Shown: piece by piece, positions 32,754-44,914 of the stretch
Numbering within the stretch: position 1 is the first letter of the stretch
Layout: every line of letters begins with the position of its first letter
DNA from: Jaltomata sinuosa
Taxonomy: Eukaryota; Streptophyta; Magnoliopsida; Solanales; Solanaceae
Direction of reading: 5' to 3'
NCBI GenBank assembly: GCA_003996215.1
Contig: QJPP01000671.1
Coordinates: 1 to 64,000, forward strand
DNA length: 64,000 nucleotides
The notes under the pieces: generated by a model
Seen by the model: the letters and a program-made list of their open reading frames with translations, nothing else
Databases searched by the model: none
What the model was told of the DNA's origin: nothing
Position numbers and translations under genes: made by a program

Positions 32754-34525
32754 TTAAGGTAATATTTTTATTCTTTTTTGTTTTTTTAGTATCATCATTG
32801 GTTTTGTTTTTTTGTTTTGTCGACAGGTTACAGGAAAGTCTGAGTACCTGAGTTCGTAGCGAAGGAGCATGAAAAACACTAAGTGTGGGGTCCTCCGAAC
32901 CCCCTAAATGAACTTGATTCTACTAGCTAGGCCTAGAGGCCTCAGGAAGTATTGCTATCTTTACTTTTAATTTATACTTTTAGGGACAAAGTATAATTTT
33001 AAGTGTGGGGTGGGAATCTTTCGATTTGATTAGGGTGAAGTGCGATATAGGATTTCTATTGTTATTCAATTGTGAGTTTTTGATTAAATTCAGAAAAATT
33101 ACAAAATTTTTTTGTCTTTGTTTATTTTTAGTTTTTTGTGTTTGGTCTCTTCAGTAGAGGCAGACTTCACCCACCCCTCAGTTTTTCTTTTCAGTTCTTT
33201 TATGAGAGGAAGCCGTTTGAACCCAGTATCCTTTTTTATTTTTAGGAGTAAATTTATTTTTTTTGTCTGTAGGAATAAATAGAGATGCTCTTGCTAGGTG
33301 CTACACATAATTACTTATTGCAAGATGGTGTTGAATTCTATGGCATGTTTTGAAAAAATGAATGACTACAGTGAGACACCTAGGATCTTTTATCTGACTC
33401 TTGTTGGCTTAATTTTGAATTCATGTTTTTGCTTGGTCGAGAATCTACAGGTAGCCATATTTATTTGAACACGTGCCAAGTGTGAGTAAGGCTTTGTATA
33501 TTCCATGTTGCATTTTGGTGTCTAGAACTTGCCTCGTGTGTTTACAAAGAGAAATAAAGAATGTTAAATTTAGGCGATGATATAGGCATTTCTTTGATGG
33601 CCATATTTTATACCTTCTTTATCTACCCTTTGTGCATGACTTTAGCTAGCCCGGTGAGACTTTAGCCTATTCTTTGGTAGCCTCATGTATAGCTTTCCCA
33701 TTTTTTTCAATTGCCCACAATTTGATCCAAAACTCCTAAGCACTTTAGTTGAAGAATTAATAAGTAAGGAGTGTAAGATTGTTGAATAAGGAAAAAGTGA
33801 AGTGAAGCCCCAATGAAATTGTTTTTGGTGTGTAGAAAAGGTTTATATATTTTTGGTAGGGAGTAATGAAATGAAAGAGATAAATTGATCAGAAGAAGTG
33901 ATTCATGCGTTGATAGAATATACTCTCTACTAAAGATGTTTGGAAAGATAATAATGGTGTAACATAGGTTGGTTGGAGATGAGTTTAATGTAAAGGGTGA
34001 TGTATTAAAGCGCTTAGGGAAGAAGTCACTATTCTTGACCAAAAAGTTTCTACCCATCCCTCAACCTACATTACAATCCTTAAAGTCCTACTTGATCTTG
34101 AGATTTGATATTCTGAATTAGTAGAGTACTACACTACGGGCAAGCTTATAGTTCATCTTATGTGACATGAGAATTTTTTGTGAGAGTGAGCAAAATTTGA
34201 TTCTTACACCCATTCTTGTGATATGTGTGAGTAAATATCGGTAACTCTCTTATGGTGAGGGTACTTATTTGATGATAGATAGGTGACTTATATGATCTCT
34301 TTGTGGAGTAATGTGCATGAGTTTTCCAACTGAGGAGAGTCAATTCTTGAGTCTAGGAAGTCTTGAAGTAGTATTCATGTGATTCCAATTGTAATATGGC
34401 ATGTCAAATGTAGAACTTGCTATTCATGTGATCATTGTAGTTCTACCTTGAGCATCTTAGTGTAATGATGGAGTCTTCCTTGAGTATGATTAGTGTGAAG
34501 AGTTGTTCGAGAATGAACAAGGCTT
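32754..34525 (+). other. Long untranslated 3' region of the Athila-like element
   Basis: It is non-coding and T-rich. AAGTGTGGGG, a polypurine-like word, occurs near 32880 and 33001 well before the true tract at 34526. No env-like or extra ORF was recognised. Confidence 0.6.
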
Positions 34526-34539
34526 TAAGTGTGGGACAG
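34526..34539 (+). other. Polypurine tract of the Athila-like element
   Basis: AAGTGTGGGACAG (34527-34539) directly precedes the 3' LTR start TGATCCTAGG. Confidence 0.7.
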
Positions 34540-34978
34540 TGATCCTAGGCGTATTTATACACCTAAGTGTCATTATCTATGCCCATTTAGCTTAGTTTTG
34601 TGGTTAACTTGATGTGATATTGAGGTATCTAGTATGTAGGTGTGTAATTTGTTGCTAACATACTTGTTGATAGTGTTTAGGATGCATTTAGAGCAATTAA
34701 TGAGTCTAAATGATCAAATAAAGTTTAGACGAGAAAACTACTGTAGCTAGCTTGAGCTATGCCTATTCTAGTGTACTTTGATGAACTCTATTTTGTTATA
34801 TGGACTAATGTGTGTTATGAGTTGTTGTAGGAGTTTTTTGGAGGAACTATGGATGTTATTTGAAGCCTACAAACACTCTACAAACCATGGGGAAATAAAG
34901 GAAGGTGGAAAGCTTGGGTTGGAGGTGATGCAACTTAATGACTACAAATTCCCAGTGGCTTGCCACATTTTGGGTGTG

Positions 34979-35085
34979 TCACACTGGCTGTTCTTCGTGA
35001 TAAGCAGCGTGAGATGCTGGCTGTTCTCTATGATAAGCAGCGTGACACACTGGCTAGTCTCCATGATAAGCAGCGTGTCATGGAC
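34979..35085 (+). repeat. 33-bp tandem array just upstream of the TATA box
   Basis: GATAAGCAGCGTG begins at 34999, 35032 and 35065, an exact 33-bp period. A partial unit precedes the first. The array ends about 35 bp before the TATA box, so it is likely a promoter-proximal enhancer-type repeat. Confidence 0.85.
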
Positions 35086-35117
35086 CCTGTTCCCGACGGG
35101 TGAAATTTATCCCACAC

Positions 35118-35126
35118 TATAAATAG
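35118..35126 (+). promoter_or_regulatory. TATA box of the Athila-like LTR
   Basis: TATAAATAG is a strong plant TATA consensus, directly downstream of the tandem array. Confidence 0.7.
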
Positions 35127-36016
35127 GACACTTAGCCTCAATTGTAAACACATCTAGATGGTTTTGGATTGCAAAAACACAAGGAGGAGGATGCCTTAGG
35201 GTTCTTATTCTCAACTTTTTCTTCTTAATTTTTATATGAACTACATCAATTTTGTAATCACGAATTAGATTATGAGTGGCTAAACACCCTCTTTCTAGGG
35301 TTGAGGCTACAACATGATTGGTTGATTATGGTTTTATAGTTTGTTTGATAATTTATCATGTCATATGATTTTTTTTACGTCCTTGTTTGACTATTCTAAA
35401 GCGTCATGAACTTTAGGATAATCCATGTCCCAAAATGAATTGACCATAGGAGTTGAGGGATGGAATGAAGAACGTAGGGAGTGTGGATCATATTTTTTGT
35501 TGTTAGTTAGTAATTGTAAAGAATGATTTGCAGTTAGGATAGCAATATACCTAAGAGCCCCACTTGGTTAATAAAATGGGAAGATAGTTAAATGCAGTTG
35601 AATTAAACACACATATCCCCACTCAACAATGTAATTGTGATATTAATTTGGTAGATGACTTAGAGGATGACCATTCCCGGGTTATATTATCAACCCCATA
35701 GATCAACGATCACGATAAACACCAACATCGATTATAAATCATAGTTAAGCATGAATGTGTAGTGAATGCCTCAACCCTGGACCTCTCCATATATGTTTAC
35801 AATCCGAATTTTATATTGTCGTTATTTATAGTATTTAGTTTATATAAGAAAAAATCAAATTCTTCTTGGTTACGCATTGCACTTGTTTAACTTTATTAGT
35901 AATAATTAAGTTGGATCGTTTGCTAAACACAAACTGTGGGATCAATATTTGGCTCACAAGAGCAACTTTATTACTTAAATGACCACGTACACTTGCGTGT
36001 GCGCTAGAGAGCAACA

Positions 36017-36484
36017 TAAACCTGTAATAAAATCCATATTAATCACTTCCCACTTCTAAGTAGGAAAGTCAATATCTTGACTCATACCACCCAATCGTTG
36101 ATGCCCTACCTTCACTTGTTGACAGTTGGGACACTTAGCCACAAATTTTGCAGTGTCCCTTTTTATGACATTCCACCAATAGACTTAGCATAGGTCACGA
36201 TATATCTTGGTGGCACCAGGGTGAATAGAATATCTGGAAATATGAGCCTCTTTCAAAATACACTGTCTCAAACCATCCACTTATGGAACACATAATCGAC
36301 ACTGATAGTGAAGTACACCATCTCCTCCTTGGGAGAAAATCTCAACTCTCTGCTGATGGACTGCACCCTTTAATTGATGCAAAATAGGATCACTGTCTTG
36401 CTTTTCCTTCACCTCAACTACCAAAAAAGATTCCGACCCATTTTGTACTATAACACCACCATTCATTGAATTTGTACGTCAAAC
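36017..36484 (-). pseudogene. pol: Integrase N-terminus, truncated
   Basis: An open stretch from 36466 to 36281 covers the pre-integrase part. It is followed by the HHCC zinc finger: EAHISRYSIHPG with its two His, then KCPNCQQV with its two Cys (36118-36137), with a stop in between. The core begins INMDFITGL and is cut at 36017, so the DDE catalytic residues are missing. Confidence 0.8.
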
Positions 36485-37059
36485 TCCTAACGGAGCAAGC
36501 CTATGAACATCCTTAGACAACTCCTTTTATTGGTACTCAACTAATGACACACTACCGATAGACAACCTACTAAGTGCATCACATACTACATTGGCCTTAC
36601 CGTATGGTACAACACACTCATATCATAATCCTTCAGAAGCTCAAGCTATCTCCTTTGACAAAGATTACATTCATTATGAGTGCACATATTGTAGGCTCTT
36701 ATGGTCTGTAAACACATCCACATGGACACCATACAAGTAGTGTCTCCAAATCTTCAAAGCAAAAACCACTTTTGTTAACTCAAGATCATGCATCGGGTAG
36801 TTCTACTCATGAATCATATGTTGTCTAGAAGCATAAGAAATCACCTTACAATTCTGCATCAAAACATAATCCAAGACAAGTCTAGATGCATCACAATATA
36901 GAACAAAGCCATCTAAGCCCTCTATAGATCCAAAATTGGAGCTCTGGTCAACCTATTATTCAATTCCATGAAGATCTTCTCACACTGATCAGACCACTGA
37001 AACTTAACCTTCTTCTGAGTCAACCAGGTCAATGGGGCAGGTATGGATGAAAATCCTCC
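36485..37059 (-). pseudogene. pol: Connection and RNase H of the minus-strand gypsy element
   Basis: In shifting frames it shows LYCDASRLVLDYVLMQ (the first RNase H block with its Asp), then ASRQHMIHE, then NYPMHDLEL and YGVHVDVFTDHKSLQY. These are the conserved RNase H motifs of Ty3/gypsy elements in the right order. Stops break the frame at several points. Confidence 0.7.
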
Positions 37060-37879
37060 CCAAACCTTCTGTAGTAACCAGCCAAGCCCAAAAAACTCCT
37101 AATGTCTATCGTGAAAGTGGGTCTAGGCCATTTCTTCACTACCTCTATCTTCTACAAATCCACTTGAATGCCCTCTTTAGTCACTACGTGACCTAGAAAA
37201 GCAATAGACTACACCCAAAACTCACACTTACTAAACATAGCAAACAACAAGCCATCCTTGCGAGTATGCAAGACTATTCTCAAATTGTTAGCATGCTCCT
37301 TCTCACTCCGAGAGTAGATAAGAATGTCATCAATGAAACCAATCACAAATATATCCAAGTACTGTTTGAAAACTCTGTTCATCAAGTCAATAAAGGTTGC
37401 ATGAGCATTTGTTAGTCCAAAAGACATAACCACAAATTCATAGTGACCATACCGAGTTTTCAAGGTTGTCTTCAGAATGTCACACTCTCTAACTTAGTTG
37501 ATGATAACTGGATCTGAGGTTGATTTTTGTGAAGTAACTTGCACCCTCAAGCTGATCGAAAAGGTCATAAATTCTAGGAATGGGATACTTATTCTTGATT
37601 GTGACCTTGTTCAACTTACAGTAGTGGATGCACATACTGAGGAAACAATCTTTCTTACACACGAAGAGGACCGAAGCACCCCATGGAGAGATGCTGGATC
37701 AAATGAAGCCTTTATCTAAGAGATCTTCCAACTGATCCTTCAGTTCCATAAGCTCTGCTAGAGCCATTCAATAAGGATGGGTACATATAGTTTGCGTATT
37801 TAAGAGAAGGTCTATCCCAAATTTAATATCCCACTCGAGAGGGACTCTAGGTAGATCCTCTGGAAACACTTTTGGAAAT
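37060..37879 (-). pseudogene. pol: Reverse transcriptase of the minus-strand gypsy element
   Basis: It opens with NEFPKVFPEDLPRVPLEWDI and FGIDLLLNTQ, the usual linker. The palm is intact in one open stretch (37463-37209): RYGHYEFVVMSFGLTNA, then VIGFIDDILIYS with both catalytic Asp codons (37326-37331), then the CEFWV end. The fingers between are broken: part of 37470-37780 does not read as RT in one frame. This is the only RT catalytic centre I can read in the window. Confidence 0.8.
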
Positions 37880-38551
37880 TCATTTACTGTAGGAACCAAC
37901 TGGAGAGATGGGGTTTCGGACTTCGAATCCATAACCCAAACTATATGATAGACATACCCCTTAGAAATTATCTTTCTAACCTTGAGATAAGATATTAAAT
38001 GACCCTTTGTGGATGGAGGACTACCCTGCCACACTAAGACAGGCTCATTTAAGAACTTGAAGCTGACTACTCTAGTTCGACAATCAATAGAGGCATAACA
38101 TGCATGTAACCAATCCATACCAAAAATAACACCAAAATCAGTCATCTCCAACTCTACTAGATAGGCTAAAGTGACTCTATGAGGAACTGAGATGGGACAA
38201 TTTTTGTAAATTCTCTTGGCTAGAATTCACTCACCAATAGGAATGGACACATAAAAGGGTTCAGAGAGTTGTTCCGAACTGAATTCAAACTTACAAGAAA
38301 TATAAGGGTTCATAAATGACAAGAAAGCTCCAAGGTATAGTAAAGTATAAACATTGAGAGAGAAGACTTGAAACATACCAGTGACTACATCAGATAAGTC
38401 CTCCTGATCCTACCAAGATGACATAACATAGAGATGGTTCTGGCGCTGACCACCACCTGTGCCAGAGTAGAATCTTGCTGAGCTGTATGACCAGCTAAGT
38501 TGCTGAAGTAGACTGTGTCCAGCCACCTCCATTTTCCTTCTTGGATAAAGG
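37880..38551 (-). pseudogene. pol: Protease of the minus-strand gypsy element (catalytic Asp lost)
   Basis: Near 38335 the frame reads LLYLGAFLSF where the family has LLDPGATLSF. The active-site Asp is therefore Tyr (codon on 38335-38337). From 38151 leftwards the frame is open for 127 codons with FGMDWLHACYASIDC and VVSF, the conserved end of the gypsy protease, and then runs into the RT linker. Confidence 0.75.
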
Positions 38552-39463
38552 GAAATCCCTGATCCTATGACCAATCTGTTCACACCCAAAGCATTCACCT
38601 ATTCTATAAAGGCACTCTTTGGGGTGACATTTCCCATACTTGTTACAAATAGTTTAAGAAGCCCCATTTGCAACACTCCCCTGTGATTGAGAACCTGATC
38701 CTTTACCTACCTGAACATGCTTAGGTCTGGGGGTCTAGGTAGGAGAATAGATAATGATGTCACAGGTCATGATGACCTCTTCTGAAATGAAGAATGGTGT
38801 CCACCTCCGGACCTCTGATGACTGAATCTCGAATTCTCTGTTCTGGCCCTCTTGTTCTCCCTTGCTATTTTCTTCAACTTATCTTCCTCAATCTACTAAG
38901 TATGTGTCATGAGCCTCGAGATATCCATATCCCCCAAAAACATACTAGTCCTTCACTCCTTTTCACAAAGTCAAATACTTCAAAAACAAACTTACTCATT
39001 CGGGCCCTTCGCTCGACCACTATGGATGGAGCATACCTAAAAGCTGAGTGAACTTCAACCCGTACTCCTGAACTGACATCGATCCTTGCCTCAAATTCAT
39101 AAAATCTTCATTTTTAGCCTCCGTGAACTCCCTAGGGAAGAACCTATCCAGAAATTCTCCCTCAAAGCATTCCCAAGTCACAGGAGTTACATTTCTGCCC
39201 CTAGCATTCTTCCACTGAGTATACCAAATATGAGCTATATCTTAGAGATGGTAGGAAGCTTGCTCAACACTGTCAGAACTCATAACCAGCATCACCTCCA
39301 AAATATTCCTCACCTCATTTATGAAATTCTTTGGGTCCTCACCAACCTTAGACGCTAAAAACTCAAGCGGGTTCATACGAATTTAATCTCTAACTCTGGC
39401 AGCAGTTGTCCCACTATTTGGGTTGGTAGGAACAAGCGCTTGCTGATTAGCCTGGTTGGTCAT
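38552..39463 (-). pseudogene. gag: gag of the minus-strand gypsy element (broken)
   Basis: The readable part starts at MTNQANQQAL and continues through a RMNPLEF motif, EDPKNFINEV, the WKNARG segment, EFLDRFFPREFTEAK and RQGSMSVQEYGLKFTQL. It ends with a zinc knuckle CFGCEQIGHRIRDF (38552-38593) whose last Cys is Phe. Two or more in-frame stops are seen (for example in the RVRD-stop-IRMNP stretch). Residues before MTNQ are missing because an LTR starts at 39464. This is the capsid-type gag of Tekay-like chromoviruses and gives a reference for what copies 1 and 3 have lost. Confidence 0.82.
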
Positions 39464-40822
39464 TGATGACATTCAAAAGCACTCTCTTGAAGGAGGTATT
39501 ACGATCATCATACAAAATAAATAAGTAACCCAACGAGTGTCGGGGTCGATCCCACAAAGAGCAATGTAAAAGCTATTGAGATAATAAAGAATTGAAGCAA
39601 CTTATTGAAGTTCAAGAAGCAAAAAAGTATAAAAAGTATTGGGGGTTTATTGTTTAAAAAGATGAACGATATTGCAAGTGTGAAATTGACCAATCTTTCC
39701 AACGCAAGGATCGCAAGGGAAATTTGGGAATGAGATTTTTTCAAATCTATACAATCCATTACAAGTTTATCAACTACTTACTAGATTAATCATGGGTCAA
39801 ATGAAAAAAACCTTGGAATCTTAATTATCTACCAATATCTCTGGACCATTGGTAAATATTTCTAAACCAGTTTTCGCGAAACTAGCCAAGTGTTAACAAA
39901 GCTATTCGAATTATGGCAACACTAGAATCACTATTTCTAGCCAATTCCTTAAATGAGGGTTAAAGCCTAAAGTTAGTGATAATTAACCTTTCCCCACCTC
40001 AATTCACTCTTTCCAGCCAAATCAAGGTAAAAGGGACATGTCCAAGGGTTGATCACTCCCTTTAGAGTCAATTCAAGCACAAGAGTAATTAGAAAATCAA
40101 AGACCCAATTCACAAACTAGAAAGTATTTAATAAATTGTAAAAGCACAAGATAGGAAATAGAACCCAAATATTGTTTATCTCTAATACAATATCAAAAAA
40201 TCTCAAATCAAAACACCTATGAATTTATCAATACAAAGCAAGAGTTTAAGGAACTAAAGATTTCACAATAAAAGCTTCTAATCTTTACTCTAATGGTGTT
40301 GGATTATGAACTTGATCTCCAAGCTAGCCAAAAGTTATTCACTCTAAATATAAGGATGAATTGGTTGATGAACAGTGATGAATAATCCATAATATCTCTC
40401 CAAACGGCTGGGATGTGCTTTATCTGGATTGGGGATTCCAAAAGATGTGATTATCCAAATCTACCCTGCAGCTGATGATTTTTTACAGTTGTGTGAGAAT
40501 TTCTCGCGATCACAAAGGTCTATAACTTCCTTCACCACTGTCGCATGACATTACCTCAAGATCGCGAGGCTTTGACTTTTGATTGACCGCAATCCCGTAC
40601 ACTGTAGCTCACGATCACAAAGAGGACTTCACTACTTGTGATCAACTATCTCCAATTGGCTCCATTTTGAATTATTTTCATCTGAATCCTTTCTGAACAC
40701 TTCTAAATCACATAAACCTACAAAATAAACGTAATTCGTGTCAATTGCACTATTTTTTCATATTATAATAGAAAAAGCATAAGATTAAGAGTTAAATAAG
40801 TAGGTAGAATACCAACTTATCA
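39464..40822 (-). repeat. 3' LTR of a minus-strand Athila/Tat-type element
   Basis: On the minus strand it starts TGATAAGTTGGTATTC and is preceded by a G-rich polypurine tract. Near its left end it carries the GTGGGATCGACCCCGACAC block typical of these LTRs. A cluster of GCGATC and CGCGA words lies at 40495-40640. The left limit is set at TGATGACATT, where the interrupted gag stops, and may shift by a few bases. Confidence 0.75.
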
Positions 40823-40838
40823 AACCCCCAAACATGAA
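40823..40838 (-). other. Polypurine tract (minus strand)
   Basis: On the minus strand it reads TTCATGTTTGGGGGTT, directly before the LTR start. It is the same type as at 58465-58480. Confidence 0.7.
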
Positions 40839-41222
40839 CTATTGCTTGTCCTGAAGCAAACTCAAAACTGTAATTCAAAATACATAAAACACAAGTGCAA
40901 TGACATGACTTCGGTTGGTATTAATGATTAGTCGATCACATGTTAACTTTATCTAAATAATCCCCTTTATTCAAAAACACCACCTTTACAGAATGCAATG
41001 GGACTACAAAACAATCAAGTGACAACAATCAATTCCTCAAGAAGTGACTCAAAACAACTAGTTTAGCAAGCATGCTTATTTGAAAATTTATCAACATCAC
41101 CAACTACCTTAGTTCACATGCCCTCACAAGAATGAAAGTCCCAAAACACACTATGTACAAAGGTAACACAAGGGAAAAATGCATAATCACTCACGGTCAC
41201 ACCTAGGTCCATCATACCATTC
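40839..41222 (-). other. 3' untranslated interior of the Athila/Tat-type element
   Basis: It is non-coding. It starts with the GCTTGTCCTGAAGCAA segment also seen in variant form at 58485-58500. It ends where Tekay-like copy 2 begins; the border is good to about 20 bp. Confidence 0.55.
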
Positions 41223-41420
41223 ATATTGTGTTCTGATTCTTGTTTGCTGGTTGTTCAGTGTACGCTCTGGTGGTACAGGATACTAGAGGTATTCTGTGCT
41301 CTGGTGTGAGTTCCTCGGTGTACGGACTCTTATCGGAACTGTAGGTGCTTTAGAGTAGACTATTTTCTTGTAGTGTTGGGTAGCGAGCTTCCGATCAGTT
41401 GTAGATTTACTTAGTCCATC
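41223..41420 (+). repeat. Fragment of the 5' LTR of copy 2
   Basis: It resembles 12990-13110 of the copy 1 LTR (the TGTAAACTCTGG / GTTCCTCGGTTGTATGG region). The deletion that joins it to the interior removed the rest of the LTR, the primer site and gag. Confidence 0.5.
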
Positions 41421-42300
41421 CTAAGGTAGTACTTGCAATTTCAGGGTGTATGTATCTGAGTTTATGGTAGTTAAATTCTTTAGTAGTAGATGGGGTGTGT
41501 TGACCTTGTGAGGTGGTTACCTGGGGTTTTTACTCGTGGGCAGGTTTAGTCATGGCTCTAGGTTTGGGCTGAGTGTTTTCTTTTATCTAGCGGCCTTAGG
41601 AGGTTGTTGCCTAGGCCGTTATCTATCGTGTGCTAGGAGTCGCTCTATTAGTATAGTGTGGTACAGTGGTAGTGCCAGAGTTTGAACTTCTATCTTAAGT
41701 CGGGTGGTGTTGGTTATGTTGATAAGCATTAGTTGGTTTTGTTTTCTCGAGTGATCTGAATCGACCTTCCTTAGTGTTGGGTTCGGTAAGTTAGCAGGTA
41801 TCGTTTGTTTTTGTGGTTCCTTCTGTTCTAAGTCTAGATGAGTTTCTTTCTGCTCTCTCGAGTTCTGGATGATATAATCGAGTTTGAGTATGGCATTGTG
41901 GTCGGGTTGTGGCTTTATTTGTTTGGCCAAGTGTCAGTTGTAGTGTCGTGACTGAGGTTTGACTGTGGAATTGTGTCTTTGCGGTTGGATTTTTTATTAT
42001 AATATTTTTCTTTGATTGAGTTAGGCATTTGGCCTACCCTCATTTCGTCTTATCAAGTATTACCGGTAGGAGTAATGGGAGCTAAGGGAATAGCTCCAGG
42101 TTGCATTTGAGAGAGAGCTTGTTAGGTTTGGTGTTTCCTTGGAAAGGGTGTTGTTGGGTTTGTGAAGGAGGGTAATGAATCCTTGTTCGTGCTTATGTGT
42201 TTTAGTAGTTGGCAGAGGTGACGGTTGAGAGCTGCTTGGGTTTGTGTGTGTGGACATCACTCAAATGACTACAGGTTGCAGTAACTTTTCTTCGATTGGT
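41421..42300 (+). pseudogene. pol: Decayed protease and RT fingers of copy 2
   Basis: The segment 41470-41530 matches copy 1 at 7865-7915 (protease part). The segment 42115-42230 reads, with many changes, as the RT fingers from SPWGAP through FVKEG to the QLNKVT region. No frame is open. Confidence 0.5.
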
Positions 42301-43520
42301 CTGAGGTCAGAATTCCTGTTGGTGAGGGATCAAGGTAGTGGTCATTTCCAATACTACCTTTGGTGACTCATTGCATCCGTTGTGATTTCCTGTGTTATTT
42401 GGTAAATGATCCAAGTCTTTGTATCATATAGTTTGGGCAAACTGTATGTTCAGAGCGTAGCCGACTCCAGTTCCTAAGTGTTCATCGACAGTGTATGGGT
42501 CTACGCGGAGGTTCGACGGAGGTATTGGTTGTCAACTAGAGTTGGGTTTCAGAATCGTGGGCTAGAAAACTACTCCGGGTGGTTCATGGTTGGTTCTCTT
42601 TGGTTGCAGATTCTAGAGTTGGGAGGCGATGAGTTCGGAAAACTTAGCTTCCTTATTTCAGTTATGGAGTGAAAGTTAGCCTTGTAGACCTAGTCCTTGG
42701 CTAACCTTTGAGCTAGGCTCGACATTCTATTTTTGGCAGTTTTTTAGATAGTACGAGGTCCCTTCTACTATGGTTGGTCAGACTCAACAACATAAATTTA
42801 AGATTCAGCGGTAGGGTATTATGTGTGATCAGATTGTGTGGGTTGAGACTAGCGAGGCTATTATGGGTTCTAATAATACTTTGAGGTTGGTGGTCGCCTT
42901 TGTATTCTGAGGGTTTGGGAAACTGATTAGTTGTTCCTTCAGAGGCTGTCTTTTATGTAGGGTTCCAGTGTTGGTTAGACTCGACTGGTATGGTCTAGAA
43001 TTTCAGTATATTATATGCTTCAGAGTTGGTGGTTTTATATGCGGTGCAGTAGAGCGGTTGACTCAAGCCAAAGAGATGCGTTGATGGTTTATGCAAAATT
43101 TCTATAGCTAGATGGCAACCTTGAACCCTTATCACCTTTTTCCTTTTCCTTAGGGTTGTTTTGGCTTGATATTAGTGGCGAGGTGGACTTCTTCCTGAGG
43201 TGAGATTAGTAAGGCAGTTTCAGATCCGAATAGTGTTTGAGTATTTTGAGTAGCAACAGTACTTTTTAGAGTTTGGAGATTGGCTGATGATTACAGACTT
43301 CGTGGTAGGCTTACCGCCCTCCTTGCAGAGGCTTGGTCTTGGTTTGGGTCTTTTGGGCAACGTTTCCCTGGTTCTTCATTTTCAGTTGATTCAGACTTGG
43401 CACAGTTCGGCGGGGTCGGCTTAGTTTGACGGTTTGGAAATTTCTCCGTTGACACAGGGTGTTCATTCATGCCATTTCCAACGATAGTGTGCAAGTTACA
43501 GTCGGGTTTAGATGGTTGAT
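42301..43520 (+). pseudogene. pol: Decayed pre-integrase and integrase of copy 2
   Basis: The pre-integrase stretch lies near 42665-42720 (GACCTAGTCCTTGGCTAACC). The integrase core start TDFVVGLP is at 43293-43316 and is followed by the DRL-like region. Only about 0.43 kb separates the RT fingers from the pre-integrase, so the RT palm and RNase H are missing here too. Confidence 0.55.
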
Positions 43521-44216
43521 TCAGTTATCGAATTTGATGTTAGAAAAGTGTTTGTTCATTGTTTGATGGTTAGTCGGGACAAATAACTCTAGTTTTTGGG
43601 GATACATTACATGTTGTCATCTTAGATGGAAATGCTAGTAAGTTATAGCATCCCTTGGGTTCAATTTGAGTATAAAGGGTGACTTCGTTCGTGGTGGAGT
43701 GCAAGCAGAAACTAGGGATCTTTGACGTGTCCATTGATTTTTCGAGAGTGGCTCGAGTGTGCGTCTTGTGTGCAGCTTCATAGTTATGGTGCAAAAGGAT
43801 TCATATCAAAATAAGGGGTTTTGCGAATCAGCAGGTTCATGAGTTGGAGTTTTAGGCTTATGCCTTTTTTGGGTGAACTTGGTTGCGGTATTGAGTATTT
43901 GGATTTGGTGTGTCGATCGTCTTGTATCTCTGGTCTCAGTGTTGTGTTGGTGCTTTCGGTTGAGATTCTTGAGGGTCTGTTTGGTTTGGAGATCCTTAGA
44001 GGATTTAGAGTTTAAGGTTGGTGTCTAGTTTGGCTGGTGAGATGTTGGGGGTTGGTAGTTTTCCTTTGGTTTATCTTTGTGGGGTGCCGTCCGGCTTGGG
44101 AGGCTCCCCGATTTTTCGAGAGAGTGGTGCGGGCTTAGTATCCATCTTCGTTTAGGCCATCAGGTACTATCCTTATTCTAACTTTCACGAATGAAAGTTC
44201 TTTTAGTAGTGGATGT
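43521..44216 (+). other. Interior 3' end and polypurine tract of copy 2
   Basis: It is non-coding and matches 9600-10315 of copy 1. The tract AGTAGTGGATGT is at 44205-44216. Confidence 0.6.
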
Positions 44217-44914
44217 TGTAATGACCCTTCAGGTCATTTTCTGCTTTTCATCCCTTTTTCTTCATTTTGAGCTTTCCTTCAGCGGCTACTGGTCATTATG
44301 ACTTGCCGAGACCGACGGTTTGGTGCCCGCACCATTCATTAGGCCATTATGACCATTTCCCTATTTTAAGCTCTCAAAGTTGGTAAATCTTTGACTTCAG
44401 TCAACCTTCTAGGTTAACGTGCTCAGAATCGAATTTCAACAATTCTGTTGGCTCCGGAATGGGGATTTTGGTCTAGAGTGACCATTGATCTGGGTTTGAG
44501 TGCTTTCGATATGGTTTTTTGTGGCTTTGTGTGTTTTGAAGTCAGTTTGGTTAGTAGGATTGATTTTGGTCAACATGCGGAGAAGACAGCCTCGGATGGA
44601 AATTCTGTCTGCGCTATTAGCTCTGGAATGTCGACTTTGGACTAGGGGGACCTTTGGTTCGGGTCCTGAGGCTTCTGGACTTGTTTTTGGGTTTTGAGTT
44701 TCGAGGTTGTTTTGGTCGTGGGGCCCACTTTTAATTAAAATGAACTCTGTTTGGAGTTTCGTCGATTCCATTGAGTCCGGATTGCCGTTTCTTGTAGGGT
44801 AGCATGGTTGGTTTGTGTTCACGGGGTTCCGGACGAATCCTGAGGGTCTGTCGGAAGATTTTTGGACTTGGGGGAAATTGTTGGTTGCTGCATTATGTTG
44901 CAGACCATTTTGGT

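Larger units (their letters stand above)
29464..36016 (+). mobile_element. Athila-like gypsy element with gag and protease only
   Basis: It has a truncated 5' LTR, an Athila-type primer site, broken gag and protease, a long untranslated 3' region and a full 3' LTR. The reverse transcriptase, RNase H and integrase are absent: the protease is followed within 0.4 kb by the motif that normally follows pol. The 3' LTR abuts a minus-strand integrase, so it inserted into or recombined with the element at 36017-39463. Confidence 0.85.
34540..36016 (+). repeat. 3' LTR of the Athila-like element
   Basis: It is 1477 bp, starts TGATCCTAGG and ends GAGAGCAACA. It contains a 33-bp tandem array (34979-35085) and a TATAAATAG box at 35118. 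The second half matches 29464-30149. Confidence 0.85.
36017..39463 (-). mobile_element. Minus-strand Ty3/gypsy gag-pol remnant
   Basis: Reading leftwards it has gag, protease, RT, RNase H and the start of integrase in the normal gypsy order, with many stops and frameshifts. It is cut at both ends: at 39463 by an LTR inserted in gag, and at 36017 by the Athila-like 3' LTR inside integrase. It has no LTRs of its own in the window. Confidence 0.85.

Noticed and set aside
33707..34057. Open frame of 116 codons on the minus strand
   Set aside because: It is antisense to the untranslated 3' region of the Athila-like element, with no domain and no counterpart elsewhere in the window.
39464..40822. 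Solo LTR
   Set aside because: A polypurine tract and about 0.4 kb of interior follow on the right, so it is the 3' LTR of a truncated element.
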